Shown here: in pieces, positions 24,443 to 35,464 of the stretch
How the letters are laid out: each line of letters begins with the position of its first letter
Numbering within the stretch: position 1 is the stretch's first letter
Assembly (NCBI RefSeq): GCF_024713945.1
Contig: NC_134678.1
Location: 3,100,001-3,164,000 of the forward strand
Direction of reading: 5' to 3'
DNA: 64,000 bases
Source of the DNA: Dermatophagoides farinae
Lineage: Eukaryota > Arthropoda > Arachnida > Sarcoptiformes > Pyroglyphidae
Notes under the pieces: model-generated
The model's database searches: none
The model's input: the letters and a program-made list of their open reading frames with translations, nothing else
What the model was told of the DNA's origin: nothing
Translations under genes and position numbers: made by a program

Positions 24443-25798
24443 TCAAATTTTTTGAAAACCTTCACGTGATGAGCCATAATTTTTCCTTACTTGCATCGGT
24501 ATCAAAGGAGCTGTGTTTGAATTTTCAATGTTTGTATAGTTACTTTGTTGTTGTGAAGATGTCCAAATATTTTTCATTCGATTTCCTATCTGTCTAAAAT
24601 GATCGGCAACATCTGTCCTTTCATCGGTCATGTCTACAATACGGGAAAACGAATAAAACATTGGATTGCTTCGACGTTGTTCATCAATAAATGGTTTATG
24701 TGAAAAGACAAAAATATGTGCAATTGCAGCAATTAACATTTCGAAACAGATAATAAAATCCTGTAAATTTCTTGACATTTCATTTGTAGATATATCTGGA
24801 GTACTTGGTATGAAGGATTTGGTTATTATTCCCAAATATATCAATATAGTCAATATTACGCCTTGGCTGTTTGGAAATTTTTCAATTAGTATGAATAAAA
24901 AATTATATTGTATGGAAAATGACTTACAAGAAAGAGAAAAAAATCACAGCTTTAATGCTTAAAAATTTTCCCAATGGCCTCATAGGTGTAAGTTCTCGTT
25001 TATAATTTTGATAGAACATGATTAGAAAATACATGGCAACCTTTGACATGGAAAAAATAGAATAATTATTGTAAATTAATTAAATTAAATTAATATTTTA
25101 AGAAATAAATACCATTTGAGAAAAATTATTTATGATTAACAGATAAATGTAACCATTATTCAAACTAAAATGTCCTTCTCCATAGACGCCGAAAATTTGA
25201 AAAATCCTAGAAACATGGAAAAAATTAATTATTTTTCGATCATGATAAATCATATACGCACAAGGCCAAAAATGTTGTTATTGGTCGAAGTACGATGTAT
25301 TGAATCATTGCATGTCGTACAAGTTGAATGAATCTTCGACCACCGGGTAATGGTGGTAACAAGCAGAATGGAAAATTATTCGGAATACTTGGCTTGCAAT
25401 CGACAAGAATTTCATATTCATCAACATCATTTTGTAGAAAATTGAACAAATATTTCATGAATGAATAAATAACGAATGCTTCATAACATTCACGTAATGT
25501 ATCCATATAAATTGAGGTTTGTGGAAAAAACATGGCTAACCACTGTAAATTCAATTAATTAATTATTACAAATATATCGAAAATAGATAATGAAACGAAC
25601 CGAATTTAAAGCATAAATTGGAACCATCCATAATATTCGAACGATATATTTTTGAAGATAAGGTTTATTATAATATTGCATGTGTTTAAAGATTTCAAAT
25701 AATGACAGAAAAATTGCCGTCAATGCAAACAAACCGGCAACATAAGGCCATTTGCTTGTAAATTCATTTGAATTTGGCTCAAACATAGACGAATCCAT
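24443..25798 (-). CDS. TMEM184-family multi-pass membrane protein
   Basis: Belongs to the TMEM184 / organic solute transporter alpha-like superfamily of seven-helix proteins; substrate not settled. Five exons on the minus strand: 25798-25601, 25542-25262, 25206-25113, 25040-24928, 24866-24443, giving 369 residues with frame kept at every join. Family marks seen: PIYALNSWLAM, the YEAFVIYSFMKYLFNFL stretch, KPSIPNNFPFCLLPP, FGVYGEGHFSLNN, and FFSFFQGVILTILIYLG, several of which are only formed after splicing. Helices are spread from about residue 16 to 275. The C-terminal 90 residues are polar and likely cytosolic. Orthology to TMEM184A, B or C was not resolved. Confidence 0.88.
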
Positions 25799-26358
25799 TT
25801 TCGTTATGGGAGTTTATCCATAAATATTTTTATAGTAAATAATTATCATTTAAGAAATCATACATATGATGATGATGTGTGTTGCTTATGATCTGAAGTA
25901 TAAACAATATATTCTGATAATTATTTTATATGATAAGTTTCAATAAAAAAAATGATGAAATAAATTACTTGTGGTGATTAATTAATTTATATTTACGATC
26001 AATGATTTTAAATGATGATGATTATTATTATATGAAACGCACATTGTGTGTGATCGAATTTCGTTCGGAATATAAATAAATAAACCAAAATAAAACAAAT
26101 GATCTTCATTTCATGATCAATAGATGGCGTTTCATTTATTCTTTCAAAGAATTGTTACATTTTCAAAAAGAATGATTTTTATTCCAATAAAATTAATATA
26201 ATAGAATAATATGAATAACAATTAAAGAGTACATCAGAAAAAAAATATTAAAATAGATCAAGAACAAAACTTAAGATGAAAAAAAAATTCATTAAAAAAT
26301 CACAGATTTTTATCAGTAGAATAAAGGGTAATGGAAAAAAATCGAACACAACTCCATT
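25799..26358. other. Spacer between TMEM184-like and ZNF800-like genes
   Basis: AT-rich, no coding region. Holds the promoter side of the TMEM184-like gene and one AGATGGC motif at 26122-26128. Confidence 0.5.
26122..26128 (+). promoter_or_regulatory. AGATGGC motif (CTCF/YY1-like)
   Basis: Context TCAATAGATGGCGT matches 11 of 14 positions of the CTCF consensus CCASYAGRKGGCRS by eye. It lies in the spacer about 320 bp upstream of the TMEM184-like start. Confidence 0.3.
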
Positions 26359-28438
26359 TCAAGTATCGACAATTTGATAGCATTTTTTCGAACCAGTTGT
26401 CCTTAGATGAAGTTTTAATCTTGATTCTTTTTGTGGATCTGAATGAATAATAAAGTAATTAAATTAGTTGACAATTGTAAATTGGTAAATAAAAAATTAT
26501 AGAAAACATACTTTTGTGATGATGATGATGATCCGGATCAAATTTTCGTAACGATAATTTCGTTATCAATGGTGAATGAGTAGATTCAACAACTGGTTCA
26601 ATTTCATCATCAAAAATTTTTGCTCTAATAATATTTTGCGAATGAATTTTTCGCAAATTAAAATCTAAACTATCAACACTATTATTATTATTATTTTGAA
26701 GATTCGATAAACTGGAATCCTCGGAAATGTCCTTGTTATCGTTATGAAAATTTTCAAAGCCATTTGAATTACTATCACCAAATGAAGATGATGAAGATGA
26801 TAATGATTGTGATATGACCGTAGACGTTGGTTTGAAATTTAACTTTTCCGTTTCTTGTTGTGATTCATTGTTATCACAAGTTTTCGATTCATTATTATGT
26901 TCATTAAGAATTGGGATAAATTCCTTAATTTTTCTCATTTTCTTCTTTTTTATACGATCGCAAAGATTTTGTGTTCGTTTTTTAACAGATATAGACAAAG
27001 GATCAATAGGATCCGAATTAGACGCAGATGATAATGGTGATGATGATAGTGGTGGTTGAAAATTATCATTAATCATCATTCCATTACTTTTTGATTCATG
27101 ATCATTATTGATTTCAATATCAATTTCTTTATCTGGAACATGATTTTGAATCGATTTATCATTGTTAATAATCGTTTTCGGACAATGTTTGGAGAAAAAA
27201 CATGATTGAGAATTACAATCGTAAAAACATTTTTTTCGAATCGAACATCGTGTTTCATATCGTTTATTCTTAACGGTGGTTCGATTTTCGTTGGATTCTG
27301 AAATATTATGATTATTATTCGTTTCATTTGGTGAATTCAAATTTCCACTTGGTAAATGATGACAATTTGTCGTTTCAATAATCTCAAAATCATCATTTTG
27401 ATTTTCAATTTTAATTACCGGTTCAATTTTAGTTTCATCCGTTTTTCTTGAACAACAATCATCGTTTGGTTCCTCTTTCATGGAAAATCCATGTTCTTTT
27501 CCAAAATCAATCAAAAACTTTTTTGCTGAAATACGAGACATATCATGAATATTCATCAAATGTCGAATCGCTGAAGAAAGATATGTACAACCAACATCAC
27601 AATATTCACAAATGAAATCAATTTTGACAGCAAATATTGTTTTAAAAAATGCTGTGAATTCATTCTCAATTTGTTTTCCATTTTTATTGTTTTTGACGAT
27701 AGTTTTAAACTCATCAGTATCTTCGGTAGTGAATGAATCTTTGACCGATTCTGTATTCTTTGTAATTACATGTTCTATTGAGGAATCCACAATAGGCTTA
27801 GCTGTCGTTGTTGAATTTAATTTACTCACCAAATTTTCAATACGTTTCTTTTTCACAATTCTTTCTTCGGTAGTAATCAAACCAGATGTTTCTATATAAC
27901 GTTTCAAGATTGTTTCATCAACATATGTGCTTTTATCACAGGTAGTAGTTTTGACAAAGTTTTCATTTGATGTTACTTTATGATTAATATTCAAATTTTC
28001 ATCCAATAAAGGATTGCTCATTTTTGATGCCGATTCAGAATCAAGAGAATCGGCTTCATGTTCAATTAATTTCTCTTGCTTTTTAGTAAACCAATCCTGA
28101 TCGAATAGAACCATTTTTTCACAGCAATGTTCTTTACAATACAATCGTTTATGTGCAAGAAAATTGGCCAAACTTCGAAACAGATTACGACAAACACGAC
28201 ACTCATAAATGATATTACATTCATTTAGAATAAGATCTTTAATCTCTTTAGTTCCATCACTTATACAGGTAATGATCTGATGTACATTTTTAATACCAAC
28301 ATTAATCGGTTCTCTTATGACCGAATGATCCAATAAATTTAAATCATCTTCAAGTGTTTTTCTATCCTCCGGTTTAATATTCGGTGTTGATGATGATCCT
28401 GAAACGGTTTTATTTGCAAACGATCTTTTTTTGACCAT
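26359..28438 (-). CDS. ZNF800: ZNF800-like zinc-finger protein
   Basis: Nuclear C2H2 zinc-finger protein; the vertebrate homologue is reported as a transcriptional repressor in endocrine cells. Exons 28438-26512 and 26438-26359 give 668 residues, close to the human 664. The N-terminal signature IITCISDGTKEIKDLIL followed by ECRVCRNLFRSLANFLAHKRLYC strongly resembles ZNF800. A second finger (CEYCDVGCTYLSSAIRHLMNIH) lies near residue 290. Long Ser/Asn/Asp-rich stretches fill the rest, and SPLITKLSLRKFDPD precedes a His run and the last splice. I chose ATG 28438 over 28477 because a T-rich acceptor (TTTCTAG) lies between them, suggesting a 5' UTR intron. The final exon, NPQKESRLKLHLRTTGSKK, is an inference from the strong GTATGT donor at 26511. 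Confidence 0.82.
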
Positions 28439-29509
28439 TTTTTCTTGATAAACTAGAAAAAAAAATAAAAAATCCATGTCAATTCAATGACTCAAACGTT
28501 TAAACACTTACACTTATCATATATTTATTTTATTCTATAACAATTTATATCTGCAGCTTAATGAATCAAATGTAGATGTTGACCAAATGTTCAATAAAAA
28601 GGCAGAATCAGTGCAAAAAAAATTGAAATTGATTAGAATTTGAAATTTAAAAAATAATTAAGACAAAAAACATTTGTTGACAAAATTTTATTTTTATTTT
28701 TATTTATTCTAATTATTGTTTGATCATTGATATTGATTTTTTATTCAGATTCAATACTATGTGGAAATGGTATAAACACACACACACAAATACAACTTTT
28801 TTTTTACAACAAACGATTTGAGAATGTCTATGATATATAGGGGCAGAGATATAGAGAAATGCTGGGCATCGAGTATATAATATACACACACAAACACACA
28901 ATACACAAAATATACATTAAATGAAAATGGAAAAAAAAACACCATAGAGATATACATACATTTTATAATACACATACATACATAGAAATCAAATAACCAC
29001 ACAATACACACAGCCATAGACACGGCGAAGAAATAAGAGTCATGAAATTGTCGAAAAAAAACTCGTTATTCATAACAGTATCAACGTATGAATGAATGAA
29101 TGATTTTGAATTTTCTATTTTAGTTATATCTAAAATTATTAAACGAAAAAAAAGACATTTTTTAATCGATTTGAATAGAAATATTTTTTAAAAAAATATT
29201 ATCAATAGAACACGATCAAGGAAACCGTTTTGATTAACGATCAAAAATTGATACAATAAACACAACGATAATAATCAAGTTCCAATATTGTTTTGTTATT
29301 GAAATAAAATTTCAAATGATCAACGGTTATGGTAACCATCTTTGAATTTGTCTCCATAATTTTTTTTTTTAAAGTTTAAATAGAATAAATGATTTTTTTT
29401 CGTCTATTTAACATACAAGGTCAATTTAGATTTGCAGTTGTAATAGGTGACTAACTGATTGTTCAGCCGCCAATCATATGAAATTATTTTGAGTTCAATT
29501 CGTAACATT
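28439..29509. other. Divergent spacer between ZNF800-like and RecQ5 genes
   Basis: About 1 kb. Contains the likely 5' UTR of the ZNF800-like gene, CA-rich tracts (28775-28787, 28885-28900) and AT-rich DNA. No coding region supported. Confidence 0.5.
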
Positions 29510-31804
29510 ATGTCATTTTCAAAAACAAAAATAACTGATTTTTTTCAAAAAACTAATGGTGGTTTGAATGGACTGGCCAAAAGACCGAATAATTCAAGCG
29601 ATTTTTCTTTTCATAAAAAATCATCACAATCAATGAATAAAAATAAAGCAAAACGAAAAAAATTGGAATTTACATCTAGTACAAGTTATCAACTATCAAT
29701 CGTTGATTTTGATTCTAATGACAATGATGGTGCAACAAACGAAATCGATTCATCCATATCGGAATCATATCCAATCAAGATGATAAATCCATCGAAATCA
29801 TATTCGAATGCCAAAGAAGTATTAGAAATTGTTTTTGGTCATCGTTCATTTCGAAACACTTCTCAAGAATCGGCAATCAAAAAAGCTATCGAAGGTAAAA
29901 GTGATATATTTGTTTCAATGCCAACCGGTGCTGGTAAATCATTATGTTTTCAATTGCCAGCAGTTTTTGATAATACTAAAATAACTATGGTCATATCACC
30001 GTTATTGGCTTTGATTTCAAATCAAGTTTCTAATCTACGTAAACTTGGAATTGCGTGCGAAAGTTTTAACTCTCAAACTAGTGATGCCGAAAAACAAAGG
30101 ATTAAAAAAGATTTAATATCGGCAAATGTATCAATTAGATTGTTGTATATAACGCCAGAGATGGCTGCCTCAACATTTTTCAATGAAGTCATGAATCATT
30201 TAGTTCGAACAAATCAATTGGCTAGATTTGTTGTTGATGAAGCTCATTGTGTTTCACAATGGGGACATGATTTTCGGCCATCTTATCTGAAATTGGGCGT
30301 ACTTAAATCAAACCATCCTTCAGTGCCTTGGATGGCTTTAACAGCTACGGCATCATCCAAAGTTATGAATGATATTATCACAATTCTGAAATTTCGACAA
30401 CCTGTTGATAAATATATCATGTCAAATTTTCGATCCAATTTACATTATGATGTACATTATAAAGACTCAACAAATAAAACTCTTGAAGATTTGAAAAATT
30501 TTGTCATTAAAGAATTAGGATCAAATGATCAAAATTTGTTTAACAAAATGTCAACAACTGAAAGTATATTTGATAAAGCTGCAAAATTATCAAAGGCTGC
30601 CAATAATAATGAAAATAAAGATGAAAATGTGGGTATCATTTATTGTCGTACCCGTGAACAATGTGAAGAGATTGCCAATTTTATATCCAGAGCTGGTATA
30701 AAAGCCCATGCTTATCATGCCGGTCTTACGGCCAACAAACGACGGGAATGTCAAGAAAAATGGATGAAAGGTGTAATCAAATGTATCGCCGCAACAATCA
30801 GTTTCGGTATGGGCGTCGATAAAGCTCAGGTTCGTTTCGTCATTCATTGGAATCTACCTCAATCATTGACCGGTTATTATCAAGAATCCGGTAGAGCTGG
30901 TCGTGATGGATTGCCATCCATATGTCGAATTTATTATTCCACTGATGATCGTGATGCAATTGCATATCTGATTAGACAAGATATTGAGAAGAGAAAAACT
31001 TTTAAATCATCTGTCAAACATGGTGGTAAAGACTCTTATGACTATGAAATTACAATGAAAAATTTTGAAAAAATGATTGGATATTGTGAAAATTTTCAAA
31101 AATGCCGTCATTCGTTTATATTGTCGGAATTTGTAGGTGATGAAAACATTGTCAATCGTGGCTGTGGTTCCTGTTGTGATATATGTTGTGATCCTCGTAC
31201 AGTTCAAAAACGATTCGAAAAATTTCAAGCCATTCGAATGAAAAATTTATTCAACAGTCAGCGGACAAATAATGAAGATGATGATAGTTTTTTTCTACCC
31301 AAACTCGATGAAACCAAAGATCAAGATGAATTTCGAAAGAAAAAAGAAAATCGAGCCATCGATACTGTTAAAGAGGAATTTAAAAAACGAAAAACTACCA
31401 TACCACCACCGAAATCAACGTTTAAAAGTGCCTCGACGATAGTGTTGGAAACAGCTATAAAAAAAAGTTCAGGTAAAAATGAAAAATCGGACAGAAATCA
31501 ACATCCATCAGAAAAGAATCAAAATACAACAAAAAAAGATTCGATCGATGATGCTACAAGGCAAATGTTTCGTGATAAAATGATTGCAGAAATTAAAATT
31601 CATCTACATCATGTGAATAATTCGAACAATTTCACCGATTCAACCATTGAACAGATGGTATTACAAGAAGAATCGAAAGTTTTTTCATCTAAATCACCGA
31701 ATCGAATGCTATATCGAGCATCGATTGCTAATCTACTCAAACAAATTCGTGATTCAACCAAATCTCAACAACTTAATGCCACCATTAAACAATATCTCAA
31801 ATAA
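29510..31804 (+). CDS. RECQL5: RecQ5-like ATP-dependent DNA helicase
   Basis: 3'-5' DNA helicase of the RecQ family that disrupts RAD51 filaments and, in animals, binds RNA polymerase II. Single exon of 764 residues. Walker A PTGAGKS at 138-144, DEAH box at 243-246 within VVDEAHCVSQWGHDFRPSY, motif VI QESGRAGRDGLP, and a Zn-binding Cys cluster (CRHSF...GCGSCCDICC) that marks RecQ5 and RecQ proteins. The C-terminal region (RDKMIAEIKIHLHHV...SKSPNRMLYRASIANLLKQI) resembles the RecQ5-specific tail rather than an HRDC domain, favouring RecQ5 over BLM/WRN. The ATG at 29510 is used; a TTG lies upstream. Residues 5-12 (TKITDFFQ-like) resemble a PCNA-binding PIP box without the leading Gln. Confidence 0.92.
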   Translation: MSFSKTKITDFFQKTNGGLNGLAKRPNNSSDFSFHKKSSQSMNKNKAKRKKLEFTSSTSYQLSIVDFDSNDNDGATNEIDSSISESYPIKMINPSKSYSNAKEVLEIVFGHRSFRNTSQESAIKKAIEGKSDIFVSMPTGAGKSLCFQLPAVFDNTKITMVISPLLALISNQVSNLRKLGIACESFNSQTSDAEKQRIKKDLISANVSIRLLYITPEMAASTFFNEVMNHLVRTNQLARFVVDEAHCVSQWGHDFRPSYLKLGVLKSNHPSVPWMALTATASSKVMNDIITILKFRQPVDKYIMSNFRSNLHYDVHYKDSTNKTLEDLKNFVIKELGSNDQNLFNKMSTTESIFDKAAKLSKAANNNENKDENVGIIYCRTREQCEEIANFISRAGIKAHAYHAGLTANKRRECQEKWMKGVIKCIAATISFGMGVDKAQVRFVIHWNLPQSLTGYYQESGRAGRDGLPSICRIYYSTDDRDAIAYLIRQDIEKRKTFKSSVKHGGKDSYDYEITMKNFEKMIGYCENFQKCRHSFILSEFVGDENIVNRGCGSCCDICCDPRTVQKRFEKFQAIRMKNLFNSQRTNNEDDDSFFLPKLDETKDQDEFRKKKENRAIDTVKEEFKKRKTTIPPPKSTFKSASTIVLETAIKKSSGKNEKSDRNQHPSEKNQNTTKKDSIDDATRQMFRDKMIAEIKIHLHHVNNSNNFTDSTIEQMVLQEESKVFSSKSPNRMLYRASIANLLKQIRDSTKSQQLNATIKQYLK

Positions 31805-32097
31805 TATTATGATATGAATTGATTCTCATTTGGTATTTATAAAAGAAAAAAATTTAATTTTTTATCCCCGAATACGCAACTGAAAAAAAAAATTAAAATA
31901 TTATTAATAAATTGTGAAACACATTTGAATAACTAAAAAAATGTTACTAATAAAAGCCTCATATTTAAATAAAAATTTTCATTCATTTTTTAAAATAATC
32001 AGAATGTGAACAGCAGTAAAATTTCTAATCTTTGGCTAGAATTTAATGTGTAGTGAAATAATGAGATTTTATTTTATGATTACTTTTGATGGATATT

Positions 32098-32572
32098 TTA
32101 GAAACGAAGTTTAGTGAAAAACCATTTGTTTTTGCCAGACTTGTAACGTTCTTCCATTTTACTACGGACCTCTTGACGAGCTTTCCTTCGTGCAGCTTGG
32201 TCTTTGACAATTTCTTTTGCATCGACCTTTTCTAAAGCCATTTCGACAATGTATCTAATGATTTTAGGGAAAATTTGACATGAAAATTCCGATTGGTTTT
32301 ATTAACAAAAAAAAATCATACCGTGTTGGCATCATGTGGTTATAGTTGACCACTTTAAGGAATGGCTTAATACGGCTTCTCTTGGCACGTTTCTTCTTGC
32401 CCATTCTTCGGGTAACAGGTCTTGGATATCTATCGATTCCAGCAACCAAAGCATGGCCATAACTTTTTGCATTGGTGCCTTCATCTTGATTTTTCAATAT
32501 CACGGCTTTTCGGCCAGAATATTTACCAGCTAACAGAAGAACCACTTTACCAGGTTTCATAATTTTACCCAT
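32098..32572 (-). CDS. RPL27: 60S ribosomal protein L27
   Basis: Large-subunit ribosomal protein eL27. Exons 32572-32322 and 32254-32098 join within the Arg codon of MPTRY, giving 135 residues (usual 136). KOW-type N-terminus [42 protein letters not shown], and the end [17 protein letters not shown] are all diagnostic. A TTTTTGCAG acceptor about 25 bp before the ATG suggests a 5' UTR intron. Divergent from EDEM2 with 281 bp between starts. Confidence 0.97.
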
Positions 32573-32853
32573 TTTTTTGGATATTTAATTGGCGAAACTC
32601 TGCAAAAACCAAATGAAAAAAAATAAGCAAAAAATTTTGTGAAACAGAGCGAGCAAAACACACACGCGTGGCCAAACACAGGAAACACACACGACTATTG
32701 TATTGGCAAAGGCTAATCCATTCATAGACAATGTTTATTAGTGTTTTTTTGTTTATTTTGAAATCCAAAATTGAGGCGAAAATCACAATTGAATCGCTAA
32801 TCTTGAATTTATCGAAATCATTCCTCAAATGAATTCAATTCTGCTAGAATATT

Positions 32854-35310
32854 ATGATCACTTCAAATAGAATCCATCTGTTAATTATTGGATTGTTTGC
32901 GTTTTTACATTTATTGAAACATTCACAAAACCGGCTTATTCCATTTTCGAAAAATGAAAGAATTGCATACAAGTAATAAATTTTATTTAAAAAGTATTTT
33001 AAAAATTTAATTATTTATACTTGTTTTTAATAGAGAGAAAGTTCTCGCAATGTTTTATGAAGCTTACAACAGTTATGTCGATAATGCAATCGAATATGAT
33101 GAATTAATGCCAATCAGTTGTTCGGGAATGAACACCTGGGGAACATTCTCACTTTCTTTGATCGATGCTTTAGATATGTTAGCCATCGTAGATAATCATA
33201 CGGAATTTAGGCGTATAGCTCAGCATGTTATTGATACGGCTGATTTTGAAACAAATACAAATGTTTCGGTTTTTGAAACAAACATTCGAGGTTTGTTTGT
33301 TTTTTTTCTGGATCATTTTGTCAATTTATAATTATTTGTCGTTAATTAATTTAGTTGTTGGTGGTCTTTTGTCAGCCCATCTTCTCTCTAGACGTACTGA
33401 ATTCCAAATTGAAGATGGTTGGCCTTGTTCAGGTCCACTACTTAGATTAGCCGAGAAAGTGGCAAGAAAATTAATTCCAGGTATATAAAATTTAACAATA
33501 TTTTTGATTGAATTTTTGATTTAGATTTTTTCTTCATTTTAATAGCGTTCAATACATCAACGGGAATGCCATATGGTACAATTAATTTTCTTTATGGTGT
33601 ACCTGAAAATGAAACTCCCATTACATGTACGGCTGGTGTTGGAACTTTTATTGTCGAATTCGGAACATTAAGTCGTTTGACTGGTGATCCAATTTTTGAG
33701 GAAACAGCACTTAATGCCTTAGAAGCTTTGCAAAGGCATCGTTCAAAAATTGGTCTCTTAGGTAATCATATTAATGTACAGGATGGAAAATGGACCGCTA
33801 CTGATGCCGGTATTGGAGCCGGTGTAGATTCTTATTTTGAATATTTAGTCAAAGGTTCCATGCTATTACAAATGCCTAGTTTAATGGAAGTGTTCAATTG
33901 TAAGTAACTAATTTCATAATGTTTATTAATATGATTTATCAGTTCTGATTTTATATTGGAAAAATAGATGATTATGATTTAATTAAAAATTATTTAAGAA
34001 AAAATGATTGGTTCATTTGGGTTAGCATGGCCACCGGTTCCGCAACTATGCCTATATTTCAATCGCTTGAAGCTTTTTTTCCTGGATTATTAACTTTGAT
34101 GGGTGACCTTGATCAGGCGAAAAAATCATTGTACAATTATCATCAAGTATGGAAACAATATGGTTTTGTTCCTGAATTTTATGATATTGTACATGGAAAA
34201 CACCATAAAAGAGAAGGATATCCACTTCGACCAGAATTCATCGAAAGTGTTTATTATTTGTATCGTGCCACAAAAGATGATCATCTTCTTACCATTGGTG
34301 CCGATGTTATAAATTCTATATATTATTCTGCTCGTACTGATTGTGGCTATGCGACAATAAAAAGCGTATCCGACCATACAATCGAAGATCGAATGGAATC
34401 ATTTTTTCTTGCTGAAACATTGAAATATTTATTTCTGTTGTTCGATGAGGATAATTTCATTAATGAGATGGGTTCATTTGGAACGATGATTGAACTCAAA
34501 AATAATCAAAATTTTAAAAGCAAACATAGCTGTGTGGTCGAATCCGGTGGATATGTTTTCAATACAGAAGCTCATCCTATTGATATCTCATCTTTAACCT
34601 GTTGCAATCGATTTTATGGCCGCGAGTTAGATTTTTTCGAAGATGAAGTTGATCTCTATGATTTGTACATTCGCAAACCAATCACAAGAAATGAAAAGTT
34701 GTTGCATTCATCTGATACAATTTCTATCGAAAAATATGTAGAATATGTCGATGTGGTACAAACTACTACACCAACATCAACAAGTTCCTCTATTATCACG
34801 ACATCTCAAGAAAATCATTCCGATGGCCAAATATTGTTGGCAACGAAAACCGAACATCAAGACGAAAATAGCCAAGCTAAATTAGAGGCAAGTTTCAGCC
34901 AGAAAATTTCCTGGTACACGAATGAACCTGAATCAACGAATTCCATCCAAACGCCAATTTTTGTGCTCAAAACCGAAAACGAAACTCATTGTAGTCAAAC
35001 AATCATCAATAATAATTCTCCATTCATTTCGAATGATGAACAATCAATAAGAGTTCATTCCACCATTCCTTCAAAGTCTTCCATTGAAATCAAACCAAAT
35101 TCGATCATGATCAATACATCAACTATGGTGATCCAAACTATTATCAACGAAAATGATAGTGATGATCATCATACATTCGAATCAGATAATAAAAATAACG
35201 AGCAAACAATTCATCATGATCATCATTATTATGATGATTATGAAATATTAAAATGTCCTTCACAATCATTTTTTATTCGTCTTTCATTATATGGACAGAT
35301 GTTTGAATGA
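32854..35310 (+). CDS. EDEM2: ER degradation-enhancing alpha-mannosidase-like protein 2
   Basis: GH47-family ER protein that trims Man9 glycans to commit misfolded glycoproteins to ERAD. Five exons: 32854-32972, 33034-33290, 33355-33480, 33546-33899, 33968-35310, giving 732 residues. An N-terminal hydrophobic signal or anchor (about residues 8-22) is followed by the (alpha/alpha)7 domain: [121 protein letters not shown] and [20 protein letters not shown] match EDEM2 closely. The human protein has 578 residues; here about 200 extra residues, rich in Thr, Ser, Asn and His, follow the domain, with no transmembrane helix or ER-retention signal apparent. Confidence 0.93.
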
Positions 35311-35464
35311 ATCAAATGTTATTTTTTTATTCGAATATACAATATTAATAATAATAATACGAATGTTGAAACAATAAAAATGGTTATATTATTGTTAGTT
35401 TAAATATAGTTTCAATATTATATGATGTATATATTTCAAAATTTCTGATGATGATGAGATCAAT

